A stretch of 64,000 nt of DNA. It comes from Pseudomonadota bacterium (GTDB taxonomy: Bacteria > Pseudomonadota > Alphaproteobacteria > Sphingomonadales > Sphingomonadaceae). Position 1 is the first letter of the stretch. Every line of letters begins with the position of its first letter. The DNA lies in assembly GCA_029550345.1 (NCBI GenBank), contig JAKPHK010000114.1, forward strand, positions 20,241-84,240, in the 5' to 3' direction. Below the pieces are notes generated by a model. That model saw only the letters and a program-made list of their open reading frames with translations, was not told where the DNA came from and did not search any database. Shown piece after piece: positions 1 to 8,784 of this stretch. Both the position numbers and the translations under genes were made by a program.

Positions 1-476
1 AGATCGTCGGCGATCTGAACCGCGGTTGGGATGTCGCCAAGTACCTGTTGGGGCATGAGCGCGAGATGATCTCGGGTGCGGGCGGGAACGACCGGCTCAA
101 CACCATCGGCGCCTTTGCCAAGCGCAACGGCCTGGAAGACCCGCTGCTGCGCGCCGAGCTGGCGATGTTCGATGTCGATGCCCTGGCCTTCAGCGCGATG
201 GGCGAAAAGTTCCTTGACGAGATCAAGGTCGGCAAGGCCCATCCGGCCCAGCCGAACATGATGAAATACGCTGGGACCGAGATCAACAAGCGCCGTCACG
301 AGTTGCTGATGGCGGCGGGTGGCTCGGCTGCGCTCGAATGGGAGAGCGAAGGCTCGAACGGTGGCAGCAAGGCGCGTTCGTGGCTGCGGACCAAGGCCAA
401 TTCGATCGAGGGCGGGACCAGTGAGGTCATGCTCAACGTCATTTCCAAACGCATTCTTGACCTGCCGGGAGCCTGA
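1..476 (+). CDS. acyl-CoA dehydrogenase, C-terminal part
   Basis: This is the C-terminal 158 codons of an acyl-CoA dehydrogenase; the start lies before the window and the frame is open from base 3. The helical C-terminal domain is visible. Near its end is the segment SIEGGTSEVMLNVISKRIL, the family's usual substrate and FAD-contacting IxGGTSE motif. The family oxidises acyl-CoA thioesters to enoyl-CoA using FAD. A second acyl-CoA dehydrogenase starts 3 bases after the stop, and a reductase follows. Adjacent unequal dehydrogenase genes often encode heteromeric enzymes, for example in steroid side-chain breakdown, so an alpha/beta pair is possible. The substrate cannot be told from this fragment. 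Confidence 0.9.
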   Translation, partial: IVGDLNRGWDVAKYLLGHEREMISGAGGNDRLNTIGAFAKRNGLEDPLLRAELAMFDVDALAFSAMGEKFLDEIKVGKAHPAQPNMMKYAGTEINKRRHELLMAAGGSAALEWESEGSNGGSKARSWLRTKANSIEGGTSEVMLNVISKRILDLPGA

Positions 477-479
477 TCG

Positions 480-1619
480 ATGCCGCTTTATCATACCGAA
501 GATCAGGCAATGCTGGCCGATACCGCGCGTCAGTTCATGGCTGACGAAGGCAATATCGCCAAGCAGCTCCGCCATTTCCGCGACATGGATTGCAAGGACG
601 GCTTTGGCCACGCCCTGTGGAAGCAGTTCGCCGAACTGGGCCTGACCGGGATTCTGGTCGGCGAGGCCGATGGCGGACTGGGCATGGGCCATGTCGAAGC
701 CGGGATCGTGCTTGAGGAAATCGGCCGCAACCTGACCCCGTCGCCATTCCTGACCAGTTCGGTCATGGCCGCGACCGCATTGGGGGCGGCGTCCGAGGAT
801 CTGAAGGGCCGCTATCTGCCGGGTCTGCTGGCAGGCGAAAGCGTCTTCGCGGTGGCGATCGATGAAGGGCCGAAGCATCGCCCGGAGCGAATTTCCGCCC
901 GCGCGGAGCGCAGCGGCAATGGTTTCAAGCTTTCGGGCAAGAAGGCCTTCGTGGTCCAGGGTGGCAGCGCCGATATGCTGGTGGTTGCCGCGCGGACGGC
1001 TGGCAGCGATGATGACGATGCCGGGATCACCCTGTTTGCCGTGCCGAAAGATGCTGCGGGGATGAGCATGGAAGTGGTCCGGCTGGTCGATAGCTCGCAG
1101 GGCGCGCATGTTACGCTCGATGGGGTCCAGCTTGATGCCGATGCCGTGATCGGTGAGGTTGATGGCGGCCGTGAACTGCTTACCCAAGTGCTCAATGCCG
1201 GGCGGATCGGCGCGGCGGCGGAAAGCATCGGGGTGGCCGCAGGCAGCTTTGACATGACCACCACCTACCTCAAGCAGCGCAAGCAGTTCGGCAAGCTGAT
1301 CGGCGAGTTTCAGGCGCTCCAGCACCGCGCCGCACACCTCTATTCCGAACTGGAAATCGCCCGCGCCGCGGTGATCAAGGCGCAGCAGCTGCTTGATGCG
1401 GGCAGCGAAAAGGCCGAGCTGATGGTTTCGGTCGCCAAGGCCAAGGCCGGCAAGACCGCTGGCCTCGCGGTCAAGGAAGGGGTGCAGATGCACGGCGGGA
1501 TCGGCATGACCGATGAATACGACATCGGCCTTTACATGAAGCGCGACCGCGCCCTGGCCGAATTCATGGGCGATCTTTACTACCACGCCGAGCGCGTCGC
1601 CCAGATTTCAGGTTACTGA
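480..1619 (+). CDS. acyl-CoA dehydrogenase family protein
   Basis: This 379-residue protein has full acyl-CoA dehydrogenase length. The N-terminal helical domain covers about residues 1-120, a middle beta domain follows, and the C-terminal helical domain starts near residue 230. The last carries KQRKQFGKLIGEFQALQHR and QMHGGIGMTDEYDIGLYMKR, which are standard FAD-binding and dimer motifs. The IEGGTSE glutamate region of the preceding partner is not obvious here, so this may be the non-catalytic or FAD-sharing subunit of a heteromer; that is inference. It lies 3 bases after the preceding dehydrogenase and 11 before the SDR gene, so the three form an operon. Confidence 0.9.
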   Translation: MPLYHTEDQAMLADTARQFMADEGNIAKQLRHFRDMDCKDGFGHALWKQFAELGLTGILVGEADGGLGMGHVEAGIVLEEIGRNLTPSPFLTSSVMAATALGAASEDLKGRYLPGLLAGESVFAVAIDEGPKHRPERISARAERSGNGFKLSGKKAFVVQGGSADMLVVAARTAGSDDDDAGITLFAVPKDAAGMSMEVVRLVDSSQGAHVTLDGVQLDADAVIGEVDGGRELLTQVLNAGRIGAAAESIGVAAGSFDMTTTYLKQRKQFGKLIGEFQALQHRAAHLYSELEIARAAVIKAQQLLDAGSEKAELMVSVAKAKAGKTAGLAVKEGVQMHGGIGMTDEYDIGLYMKRDRALAEFMGDLYYHAERVAQISGY

Positions 1620-1630
1620 GGAGAACCACC

Positions 1631-2452
1631 ATGACTTTCGATTTCGGTAAACTCTTCAGCCTGGAAGGCAAGGTTGCCCTGATCACCGGCGGCAGCCGCG
1701 GGATCGGCAAGATGCTGCTCGAAGGCTTCCTCGCTGCTGGCTGTGAACGGGTCTATATCACCGCCCGCAAGCGCGAACAGATCGCCGAAACCCTGGCAGA
1801 ATTCGAAGCGGCCTACCCCGGCAAGGTGATCGGCCTGCCCGGCGATCTTTCGCAGATGGATGAGATCAAGCGTCTGGCCGAAACCCTGGCCGAGCGCGAA
1901 AGCAAGCTCGACGTGCTGATCAACAATGCCGGGGCGGCCTGGGGCGCGGAATTCGATCAGTTCCCCGAAGCCGGCTGGGACAAGGTGATGGACCTCAACG
2001 TCAAGAGCCTGTTCTTCCTGACGCAGAAACTGCACCCGCTGCTGAATGCGGCGGCCAGCTTTGATCGTCCGGCCAAGGTGATCAACATCGCCTCGATCGA
2101 CGGGCTGCGCACCAACCCGTGGGAAACCTATTCCTATCAGGCATCAAAGGCGGCGGTGATCCACCTGACCAGGCGAATGGCGGCGCGGCTGATCAAGGAT
2201 AACATCGTCTGCACCTGCATCGCGCCCGGCGCCTATCCGAGCGAGATGAACAAGGCCGCGGCCAAGAACCCCGAAGGCAGTGCCAAGGGCATCCCCTATG
2301 CCCGCGTCGGCGTGGCCGAGGACATTGCCGGCGGCGCGATCTATCTCGCCAGCCGCGCGGGGGACTATGTGGTTGGCACCACGATCCCGATCGACGGCGG
2401 GATCGTCAACGCCTGGATCCCGACCGAATTCAACGATCCTTCGGGGCACTGA
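1631..2452 (+). CDS. SDR family oxidoreductase
   Basis: A classical short-chain dehydrogenase/reductase of 273 residues. The nucleotide-binding TGGSRGIG motif is near residue 19, NNAG near residue 98, and the catalytic Tyr-Lys pair sits in YSYQASKAA near residue 168 with a serine upstream in NIASIDG. The C-terminal region has the usual PIDGG motif. It resembles the RhlG / 3-oxoacyl reductase type. AGGAG lies just before the ATG. Co-transcription with two acyl-CoA dehydrogenases suggests a step in breakdown of an acyl-CoA or alicyclic compound; the substrate is unknown. Its 3' end overlaps the convergent phosphoesterase gene by 23 bases. Confidence 0.85.
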   Translation: MTFDFGKLFSLEGKVALITGGSRGIGKMLLEGFLAAGCERVYITARKREQIAETLAEFEAAYPGKVIGLPGDLSQMDEIKRLAETLAERESKLDVLINNAGAAWGAEFDQFPEAGWDKVMDLNVKSLFFLTQKLHPLLNAAASFDRPAKVINIASIDGLRTNPWETYSYQASKAAVIHLTRRMAARLIKDNIVCTCIAPGAYPSEMNKAAAKNPEGSAKGIPYARVGVAEDIAGGAIYLASRAGDYVVGTTIPIDGGIVNAWIPTEFNDPSGH

Positions 2453-3284
2453 ACGAGATCAGCCACCAGTCGGGCGGTGCGCCAACGCGCACGGGGATGC
2501 TGCCGGATCCAAGGCCGGCCGTAACCACAACCGTGCGCCCGGCATCCGCAACAACCCCGCACTGGTAGTGCGGGTCGAAGACGTGATAGCCAAACAGCGG
2601 TGCAAGCGATCCGATCATTGGCAGCACCACCTGGCCGCAATGCGTGTGCCCGGCCAGAACCGTGCCTATTTCTGCTGGCAGGCGAGGCGTGATGTCAGGC
2701 GAATGGGTGATCGCAACGGGAACGCCCGACAGGCCCTTTGTTGCCGCCAATGCCGCCGCGACATCGGCGTGGCCTGAATAGGCATCGTCGATCCCCAGGA
2801 TCAGCAACGGACCGCGTTGCACTGCTTGATTGGCTATCACCGTGATACCTGCCCGTTCCAATGCAGCCTGAATTTTGGCGAGATCGGTCCAGTGATCGTG
2901 ATTGCCGGGCGTAGCGATCACACCTTGCGGTGCCTGTAGTCCTGCCAACGGTTCGACCAGATCGGCAGGGTTGGTCCTGAGTTTACCTCGGTGTCCGTTG
3001 ACGAAATCGCCGGTGATGACGATCAGATCGGGATGCGCTGCGTTGATCGCGGCGACGATTGCCTCCAGCCGCTCCCGTTGCATCGCCCGGTTGCCGAAAT
3101 GAATGTCAGACAGCAAGGCGACCCGGAACGGCGCTTGTGCTGCGGGGAAAGAGGGAACGATAATATCCGCCTCGCGCCTGATCGGGTCGGAATGGGCCTC
3201 AACCAGACCATAGGCGATCAGCGCGCTGACCGACAGCACAGCCAGCGCGGCCGCTTTGATTGCGAGCTTGAGCAGCCTTCGCAA
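2430..3284 (-). CDS. membrane-anchored metallophosphoesterase (YkuE/LpxG-like)
   Basis: A 284-residue calcineurin-like phosphoesterase. One hydrophobic segment near residues 5-28 should anchor it to the inner membrane with the catalytic domain outside. The metal-binding motifs appear in order: LLSDIHFGN, VITGDFVNG, GNHDHW and GHTHCGQ. These bind the dinuclear metal centre. Relatives include YkuE and LpxG, which hydrolyse UDP-diacylglucosamine or other phospho-compounds; the substrate here is not known. The stop overlaps the convergent SDR gene, and gmk's stop codon lies 1 base beyond its start, so it probably follows gmk on one transcript. Confidence 0.85.
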   Translation of the reverse strand: MRRLLKLAIKAAALAVLSVSALIAYGLVEAHSDPIRREADIIVPSFPAAQAPFRVALLSDIHFGNRAMQRERLEAIVAAINAAHPDLIVITGDFVNGHRGKLRTNPADLVEPLAGLQAPQGVIATPGNHDHWTDLAKIQAALERAGITVIANQAVQRGPLLILGIDDAYSGHADVAAALAATKGLSGVPVAITHSPDITPRLPAEIGTVLAGHTHCGQVVLPMIGSLAPLFGYHVFDPHYQCGVVADAGRTVVVTAGLGSGSIPVRVGAPPDWWLISFSAPKDR

Positions 3285-3285
3285 G

Positions 3286-3921
3286 CTAGTCCTTCATCAG
3301 TTCGCGCACAAACCCGATCAGCCCGGTCTGGCGGGCGCGCTTCATGCGTTCGGCGTGGAGGATTTCGCAGACCTGGGCATAGCAGGCCTCGACATCGTCG
3401 TTGACCACGACATAGTCATAGCCGTCCCAGTGGCTGATTTCGGCCCGGGCGCGCTCCATCCGGGCGGCGATCACCTCGGCGCTGTCGGTCCCGCGTCCGG
3501 TCAGGCGGCGGCGCAGCTCATCGATGGAGGGCGGCAGGATGAACACCCGGACCACGTCCTGCTGGTCCTTCTGGTAAAGCTGCTGAGTGCCCTGCCAGTC
3601 GATATCGAACAGGAAATCGCGCCCTTCCTTCAGCCCGGCCCGGATCTGGGCCTTGGGCGTGCCATAGGAATGGCCGAAAACCGTGGCCCACTCGTAAAAC
3701 TCGTCAGCCTCGACCATTCGGTCGAATTCGCCCTGATCGACGAAGTGGTAATGCACCCCATCCTGCTCACCCGGGCGGATCGGGCGGGTGGTGGCGGAAA
3801 CCGACAGCCGGATTTCGGGATCACGGTCCAGCAGCATCCGGCTGATCGTGGTCTTGCCCGCGCCCGAGGGGGACGACAGGATGAACATCAGCCCGCGGCG
3901 CTGGAGAGTGTTGGAAGCCAT
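3286..3921 (-). CDS. gmk: guanylate kinase
   Basis: Guanylate kinase phosphorylates GMP to GDP with ATP. The 211-residue protein starting MASNTLQRRG fits the family's usual size of about 205. The P-loop SPSGAGKTT is at residues 17-25. The GMP-binding region YEWATVFGHSYGTP and the FDIDWQGTQQL segment are all present. The open frame runs further upstream, to 4197, but that part is proline/arginine-rich and lacks homology, and it would overlap the next gene, so I take the ATG at 3921. The metallophosphoesterase gene begins directly after the stop. Confidence 0.95.
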   Translation of the reverse strand: MASNTLQRRGLMFILSSPSGAGKTTISRMLLDRDPEIRLSVSATTRPIRPGEQDGVHYHFVDQGEFDRMVEADEFYEWATVFGHSYGTPKAQIRAGLKEGRDFLFDIDWQGTQQLYQKDQQDVVRVFILPPSIDELRRRLTGRGTDSAEVIAARMERARAEISHWDGYDYVVVNDDVEACYAQVCEILHAERMKRARQTGLIGFVRELMKD

Positions 3922-3952
3922 GCGCGCTGATGCCCCAAGCGGGCCGCGCGAA

Positions 3953-4216
3953 TCAAGCCTTGGTCTTGCCCTTTTTCGCAGTGTCGGCATGGCGGCGATC
4001 ATAAAGCCGCTTGGCGATAAGCGCCCCGCCGACCACGATCGCGCCTGGCACCGATCGGGTCGCGACCCGCACGGCGACCGCGCCGACCACCCCGCCGACC
4101 AGCGTCTTCTTGCCGGCGGTTCCAGCCTTGACCGGCAGCAGGGTATCAATTGCGGTGTTGAGCAGGCGCCCGCCGTTCTGCCGCGCGATCCGGGCAAGCA
4201 GGCGGTTATCGGCCAT
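3953..4216 (-). CDS. small hypothetical membrane protein
   Basis: An 87-residue protein of unknown function. It has a basic N-terminal third, a glycine/valine-rich hydrophobic stretch near residues 38-67 that could cross or dip into the membrane once, and a lysine-rich tail (KKGKTKA). Its start codon overlaps the sspB stop by one base (TAATG), so translation is probably coupled. I do not recognise a family. Confidence 0.7.
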   Translation of the reverse strand: MADNRLLARIARQNGGRLLNTAIDTLLPVKAGTAGKKTLVGGVVGAVAVRVATRSVPGAIVVGGALIAKRLYDRRHADTAKKGKTKA

Positions 4217-4698
4217 TACTTGCGCTTGCCGAAATCAACGGTGACCACGTTCGATCCGTCTTCGCTGGCGGCCAAAGGAGCGTCCTCTTCGTCTGCTTCA
4301 AGTTCGGCAAAGGGTTCGTCATCCTGCACCGCCTGGAATTGCAGCCCGAAATCGACTGCCGGATCGACAAAGGCGGTAATCGCGGAAAACGGCACGACCA
4401 GCTTGGTCGGGATCTGGTTGAACGACAGGCCAACCGAAAACAGTTCCGGCTCGACCGTCAGGTCCCAGAACTTGTTCTGCAGGACGATGGTCATTTCATC
4501 GGGAAAGCGTTCCTTGAGGTGGGTGGGAATATCCACCCCCGGCGCCCCGGTCTTGAAGGTGATGTAAAAATGGTGATCGCCCGGCAGCACGCCGCCCGCC
4601 GCCACGACCTGGCCCAGCACCCGGCCCACCACCGCGCGCAGCGCCTCCTGCACGATTTCGTCATAGGGGATCAGGCTGTCTGGCGCGGTATCGGTCAT
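4216..4698 (-). CDS. sspB: SspB-family ClpXP adaptor
   Basis: Alphaproteobacterial SspB: it delivers ssrA-tagged and other substrates to the ClpXP protease. The 160-residue protein has a structured N-terminal domain (residues 1-115), including FYITFKTGAPGV and PTHLKERFP, which matches the SspB fold. An acidic flexible linker follows, and a short basic/hydrophobic C-terminal tail VTVDFGKRK corresponds to the ClpX-binding segment. I chose the ATG at 4698; an in-frame TTG at 4707 would add three residues. The short membrane-protein gene is coupled downstream. Confidence 0.88.
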   Translation of the reverse strand: MTDTAPDSLIPYDEIVQEALRAVVGRVLGQVVAAGGVLPGDHHFYITFKTGAPGVDIPTHLKERFPDEMTIVLQNKFWDLTVEPELFSVGLSFNQIPTKLVVPFSAITAFVDPAVDFGLQFQAVQDDEPFAELEADEEDAPLAASEDGSNVVTVDFGKRK

Positions 4699-4781
4699 GG
4701 CTGACAAGTGGCGCTGCCCGGCGCGGCGGTCAAGGGGGGAAAGGGATTGCGCCCGCCTGATTCTCGCCTATAGGCCAGCCC

Positions 4782-5375
4782 ATGCGGACAGCACGCATCG
4801 CGCGGAAAACCCACGAAACCGACATTGTCGTCGAAGTGAACCTCGACGGCACCGGGGCTTATGACGTTTCAACCGGGATCGGCTTTCTCGATCACATGAT
4901 CGAGCAGTTCAGCCGCCACTCGCTGATCGACATCACCTGCCACATCAAGGGCGATCTCCACGTCGATCAGCACCACACGACCGAAGACAGCGCGATCGCA
5001 ATCGGCCAGGCCATTTCCAGCGCGCTCGGCGACAAGGGCGGGATCGGCCGCTATGGCGAAGCGCATTCGGCGATGGACGAAGCGCTGAGCCGCGTGGTCC
5101 TCGACATTTCGGGCCGCCCCTGGCTGGTCTGGAACGCCGGTTTCACCCAGGAACGGCTAGGTGAAATGGATACCGAGCTGTTCGAACACTGGTTCCAGTC
5201 GATCGCCCAGGCAGTTGGCATGACGCTCCATATCGAACTGCATTACGGCACCAACAATCACCACATCTGCGAAGGCATCTACAAGGGTTTCGCCCGGGCG
5301 ATGCGGCAGGCGGTGGAGATCGATCCGCGCAAGGCGGGGGCGATTCCCAGCACCAAGGGTGTTCTGGGTGGGTAG
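4782..5375 (+). CDS. hisB: imidazoleglycerol-phosphate dehydratase
   Basis: HisB removes water from imidazole glycerol phosphate to give imidazole acetol phosphate, the sixth step of histidine synthesis. The 197-residue monofunctional form lacks the phosphatase domain of the enterobacterial fusion. The two repeated halves carry the Mn-binding histidine motifs [11 protein letters not shown] and [10 protein letters not shown] in the first half and [13 protein letters not shown] in the second. It opens the his cluster, with hisH beginning 38 bases after the stop. Confidence 0.97.
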   Translation: MRTARIARKTHETDIVVEVNLDGTGAYDVSTGIGFLDHMIEQFSRHSLIDITCHIKGDLHVDQHHTTEDSAIAIGQAISSALGDKGGIGRYGEAHSAMDEALSRVVLDISGRPWLVWNAGFTQERLGEMDTELFEHWFQSIAQAVGMTLHIELHYGTNNHHICEGIYKGFARAMRQAVEIDPRKAGAIPSTKGVLGG

Positions 5376-5413
5376 CCAGCCGGTGCTGCCCCCGCCCCAG
5401 CGGGAGAATAGCC

Positions 5414-6034
5414 ATGGCTGAGGTTGTTGCCCTGGTCGATTACGGCGCGGGTAATCTCCATTCCGTTGCAAATGCGCTGAAAGCGGCAGGCTGCGGCAGT
5501 GTTGCGATCACCGCCAATCCCGACGTTGTCCGCGCGGCAGACCGGATCGTCCTGCCCGGTGTGGGCAGCTACCGGGCCTGCGCCGAAGGGCTGCGCGCGC
5601 TTGATGGAATGGTCGAGGCGATGGCCGAGCGGGTTCACGTCGGCGGCGCGCCGTTTCTGGGAATCTGCGTGGGGATGCAGCTGCTGGCAACGCGCGGTGT
5701 TGAACATGGCGTAACCCCGGGGCTCGGCTGGATCCCCGGTGAGGTGCGGCTGATCGAGCGGACCGACCCGGCGATCAAGATCCCGCACATGGGCTGGAAC
5801 GATGTCGAGCTGAGCGCACATCCCGCCCTGCTGAAACCGGGTGAGGCCTATTTCCTGCATTCCTATCACTTCGTCCCAGAAGACGGGCACCACGTCGCGG
5901 CGATGACCGATCACGGCGGCGGGCTGGTCGCGGCGGTGGCGCAGGACAATGTGGTGGGCGTGCAGTTTCACCCTGAAAAGAGCCAGGCCTATGGGCTGGC
6001 GCTGCTCGAAAGGTTCCTTGAATGGCGGCCCTGA
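5414..6034 (+). CDS. hisH: imidazole glycerol phosphate synthase, glutaminase subunit
   Basis: HisH is the class I glutamine amidotransferase subunit that supplies ammonia to HisF. The 206-residue protein starts VALVDYGAGNLHSV after a short leader. The nucleophilic cysteine is in FLGICVGMQLL, and the His-Glu pair is in VQFHPEKS near the C-terminus. GGGAGAAT precedes the ATG. HisF lies two genes downstream. Confidence 0.97.
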   Translation: MAEVVALVDYGAGNLHSVANALKAAGCGSVAITANPDVVRAADRIVLPGVGSYRACAEGLRALDGMVEAMAERVHVGGAPFLGICVGMQLLATRGVEHGVTPGLGWIPGEVRLIERTDPAIKIPHMGWNDVELSAHPALLKPGEAYFLHSYHFVPEDGHHVAAMTDHGGGLVAAVAQDNVVGVQFHPEKSQAYGLALLERFLEWRP

Positions 6035-6215
6035 GCCTGTACGCCGCTGTCCTACATGGCGCCGCTATGGCAAGGTGCGGCCATGACCAGCCCCGCCGCC
6101 CCCGTTCATTCCGGCCACGCTGGGGCGCGTCCGGGGACGGCGGATTTTCTCGCTCTGGACAGCGGTCCGCGCGGTCCAAGCGTTTGCTGCGGGCGATGAA
6201 CGGAGCGATTTCGGC
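6035..6215 (+). other. hisH-hisA spacer
   Basis: This 181-base gap is unusual within an otherwise tight his operon. An open frame from 6082 to 6198 could encode 38 residues, but it lacks a clear ribosome site or recognisable motif and I do not call it a gene. No terminator-like hairpin with a T tract was found, so hisA may still be read from the upstream transcript. Confidence 0.4.
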
Positions 6216-6944
6216 ATGATCGTCTTTCCCGCAATCGATCTCAAAAGCGGGCAAGTTGTGCGCCTGTCCGAAGGCGATATGGACCGCGCCACCGTTTATG
6301 GCGACAACCCGGCCCATCAGGCCATGCTGTTTGCCGAGGCCGGATCGCAATTCCTGCACGTGGTCGATCTTGACGGCAGCTTTGCCGGACGGGCTGAAAA
6401 CCGCGAGGCGGTGGAGGCGATCCTGGCGGAATTTCCCGGCCACGTGCAGCTCGGCGGCGGAATCCGCACGCGCGAGGCGGTGGCAGGCTGGTTCGATCTG
6501 GGCGTTTCGCGCGTGGTGATGGGCTCCGCCGCCCTCAAGGACCCGGAATTCGTCAAGGACATGGCCCGGGAATTTCCCGGCGGAATCGTCGTCGCGGTCG
6601 ATGCCAGGGACGGCATGGTCGCGACCGAGGGCTGGGCCGATGTCTCTGACGTTGCCGTGGTCGATCTCGCCCGCCGGTTTGAGGATGCCGGGGTTGCCAG
6701 CCTGCTGTTCACCGACATCGGCCGTGACGGGCTGCTGAAAGGCGTCAACATCGACGCTACGGTCGATCTGGCGCGCCGGGTGGACATTCCGGTGATCGCT
6801 TCGGGCGGTGTGAAAGGCCTGGACGATATCCACGTCCTCGCGCTCCATGCGCATGAAGGGATCGAAGGCGTGATCACCGGGCGGGCGCTCTACGAAGGGC
6901 GGCTCGATCTGGCGGCTGCGATCGCAATGGGGAACCGGGCGTGA
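6216..6944 (+). CDS. hisA: ProFAR isomerase (HisA)
   Basis: 1-(5-phosphoribosyl)-5-[(5-phosphoribosylamino)methylideneamino] imidazole-4-carboxamide isomerase, a beta/alpha barrel of 242 residues. The catalytic aspartate is in the first strand ([14 protein letters not shown]). The phosphate-binding motifs are LGGGIRT and SGGVKG, and the second catalytic aspartate lies in FTDIGRDG. The TGA stop overlaps the GTG start of hisF (GTGA), typical of translational coupling. Confidence 0.97.
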   Translation: MIVFPAIDLKSGQVVRLSEGDMDRATVYGDNPAHQAMLFAEAGSQFLHVVDLDGSFAGRAENREAVEAILAEFPGHVQLGGGIRTREAVAGWFDLGVSRVVMGSAALKDPEFVKDMAREFPGGIVVAVDARDGMVATEGWADVSDVAVVDLARRFEDAGVASLLFTDIGRDGLLKGVNIDATVDLARRVDIPVIASGGVKGLDDIHVLALHAHEGIEGVITGRALYEGRLDLAAAIAMGNRA

Positions 6945-7702
6945 CCGTTCGTATCCGCGTCATTCCCTGTCTCGATGTGCGCGATGGGCGCGTGGTCAAG
7001 GGCGTGAACTTCGTCGATCTCAAGGATGCCGGCGATCCGGTCGAACAGGCGCGGGCCTATGATGCGGCGGGGGCGGACGAGCTGTGCTTCCTTGACATCA
7101 GCGCCAGCCACGAAGGGCGGGGGACCTTGCTCGATGTGGTGCGGCGCACCGCCGAAGTGTGTTTCATGCCGTTGACGGTGGGCGGCGGGGTCCGCACGGT
7201 CGAGGATGCGCGCGCGCTGCTGCTGGCCGGGGCGGACAAGGTTGCGGTAAACTCTGCCGCCGTTTCCCGGCCCGAGGTAGTGGCGGATATCGCCCAGAAG
7301 ATGGGCAGCCAGTGCATCGTCGCCTCGGTCGATGCGCGCCGGGTTGCCAGTGGCAGATGGGAAATCTTCACCCACGGCGGGCGCCAGGCAACCGGGATCG
7401 ACGCGCTGGAACACGCCGTCCGGCTGGCCGAACTGGGCGCGGGCGAACTGCTGGTCACCTCGATGGATGGCGACGGCACCCAGGCCGGTTACGATCTGGA
7501 GCTGACCCGCACCATCGCCGATGCCGTATCGGTGCCGGTGGTGGCATCGGGCGGAGTCGGCACGCTCGACCATCTGGTTGAGGGGGTGACGAAAGGCCAT
7601 GCCAGCGCGGTGCTGGCGGCTTCGATCTTCCACTTCGGCACCTATACCGTGGCGCAGGCCCACGCCGCGCTGCGTGCCGCCGGGCTTCCCGCCCGCGCCT
7701 GA
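6941..7702 (+). CDS. hisF: imidazole glycerol phosphate synthase, cyclase subunit
   Basis: HisF uses ammonia from HisH to turn PRFAR into imidazole glycerol phosphate and AICAR. It is a 253-residue barrel with the catalytic aspartate in [14 protein letters not shown], the phosphate-binding VGGGVRT, the second catalytic aspartate in TSMDGDGT, and ASGGVG. It starts with GTG inside the hisA stop. Confidence 0.97.
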   Translation: MTVRIRVIPCLDVRDGRVVKGVNFVDLKDAGDPVEQARAYDAAGADELCFLDISASHEGRGTLLDVVRRTAEVCFMPLTVGGGVRTVEDARALLLAGADKVAVNSAAVSRPEVVADIAQKMGSQCIVASVDARRVASGRWEIFTHGGRQATGIDALEHAVRLAELGAGELLVTSMDGDGTQAGYDLELTRTIADAVSVPVVASGGVGTLDHLVEGVTKGHASAVLAASIFHFGTYTVAQAHAALRAAGLPARA

Positions 7703-7774
7703 GCAACAGTCCCGCCGCGGGACGCCCGGATTTTCGGCGTTGATCAATGCCTGGGTGCGGCGCAGGGGCCAGTC

Positions 7775-7945
7775 ATGATCGCCCGAATCGCATCTTTCCT
7801 GTGCCTTGCCGTGGTTTCGGCCCCGGCGCTGGCCCAATCGGGTGGATCGGCGATCCCCGATCCCTCGGGCATCGCCCTGTTCGGCCTGGGTGTGGCCGGG
7901 GTGGTGATTGGCCGCCACTTCTCACGCAGCAAGCCCGGCGAATAG
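7775..7945 (+). CDS. 56-residue PEP-CTERM-like micro-protein
   Basis: A short open frame between hisF and hisE encodes 56 residues. Residues 1-21 look like a signal peptide ending APALAQ. After only about six residues comes IPDPSGIALFGLGVAGVVI, a Pro-x-Pro-type motif followed by a hydrophobic segment and a basic tail (GRHFSRSK). This is the layout of a PEP-CTERM sorting signal, which is cut and sorted by EpsH/exosortase-type enzymes. There is almost no mature domain. GGGG lies 6 bases before the ATG. It may be real and conserved in this operon, or a chance frame; the ordered signal-plus-anchor layout favours real. Confidence 0.6.
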   Translation: MIARIASFLCLAVVSAPALAQSGGSAIPDPSGIALFGLGVAGVVIGRHFSRSKPGE

Positions 7946-7991
7946 CCGCGCTGGCTTGACCTTGGCCGCGCCGCGCCGCATGGCCTGCGGC

Positions 7992-8309
7992 ATGGATACG
8001 CTTTCCCGCCTTGCCGCCACCATCGCCGCGCGGCGCAATGCCGATCCCGCGGAAAGCTGGGTGGCGAAGCTCCACGCGCGCGGCGTGCCGGTGATTGCCC
8101 GCAAGCTGGGTGAGGAGGCGGTTGAAACGGTGGTCGCCGCGCTGTCCGGCAGCCGCGAGGAGCTGGTCGGCGAAGCGGCCGATACGCTGTTTCACCTGCT
8201 GGTCCTGCTCGACGCCAAGGGCGTTTCGCTGGACGAGGTCCTGGCCGAACTCGATCGCCGCGAAGGCACCAGCGGGATCGCCGAAAAAGCAGCAAGGAAG
8301 GCCGACTGA
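7992..8309 (+). CDS. hisE: phosphoribosyl-ATP diphosphatase
   Basis: HisE hydrolyses phosphoribosyl-ATP to phosphoribosyl-AMP, the second histidine step. The 105-residue all-helical protein has the MazG-like motifs KLGEEAVE and EAADTLFHLLVLL, which bind Mg through their acidic residues. I chose the ATG at 7992 (MDTLSRL); an in-frame ATG at 7980 would add four residues. The stop overlaps the next start (TGATG), so the HIT gene is coupled to it. Confidence 0.93.
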   Translation: MDTLSRLAATIAARRNADPAESWVAKLHARGVPVIARKLGEEAVETVVAALSGSREELVGEAADTLFHLLVLLDAKGVSLDEVLAELDRREGTSGIAEKAARKAD

Positions 8310-8686
8310 TGCCGATCGATGCAACCCTGCCCTATGACGATCACAACATCTTCGCGAAAATCCTGCGCGGGGAAATTCCAAACAAGACCGTCTTTGAAGA
8401 CGAATGGGCACTGGCCTTTCACGATATCAACCCGCAGGCACCGCTGCATATTCTGGTCATCCCCAAGGGGCCTTACGTCAGCTGGGACGATTTCTCGGCC
8501 CGTGCCCCGGCGGAAGAGATCGCCGGTTTCGTCCGCGCCGTCGGCCATGTCGCGCGCGAAGCGGGTCTGGTCGAGCCGGGCTACCGCCTGCTCGCCAATA
8601 TCGGCGGGCACGGCCATCAGGAAGTGCCGCACCTGCACGTTCACCTGTTCGGCGGTAAGCCGCTGGGGCCGATGCTGACGCGCTGA
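8309..8686 (+). CDS. HIT-family nucleotide hydrolase
   Basis: A 125-residue HINT-type protein. The histidine triad is in VPHLHVHLFGG near residue 110, where the middle histidine attacks the alpha-phosphate of nucleoside phosphoramidates or AMP conjugates. The N-terminal DDHNIFAKILRGEIP motif is also typical of this branch. A hisE-HIT order is common in alphaproteobacteria, though the HIT protein is not known to be needed for histidine synthesis. Confidence 0.93.
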   Translation: MPIDATLPYDDHNIFAKILRGEIPNKTVFEDEWALAFHDINPQAPLHILVIPKGPYVSWDDFSARAPAEEIAGFVRAVGHVAREAGLVEPGYRLLANIGGHGHQEVPHLHVHLFGGKPLGPMLTR

Positions 8687-8784
8687 TCGAGCCTGGCTCT
8701 ACCTGACAAGCCGCACCATAGTTGCGCCCAGTCGAACCTGCGCACTTGCCCAGCGACTCGCGCAGTTGCTAAGGGTCTCGGCGC

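Noticed and set aside
3922..4197. Upstream extension of gmk by 92 codons
   Set aside because: The added part is Arg/Pro-rich, lacks homology, and overlaps the small membrane-protein gene.
6082..6198. A 38-codon frame between hisH and hisA
   Set aside because: No ribosome site, no motif, no sign of conservation visible here.
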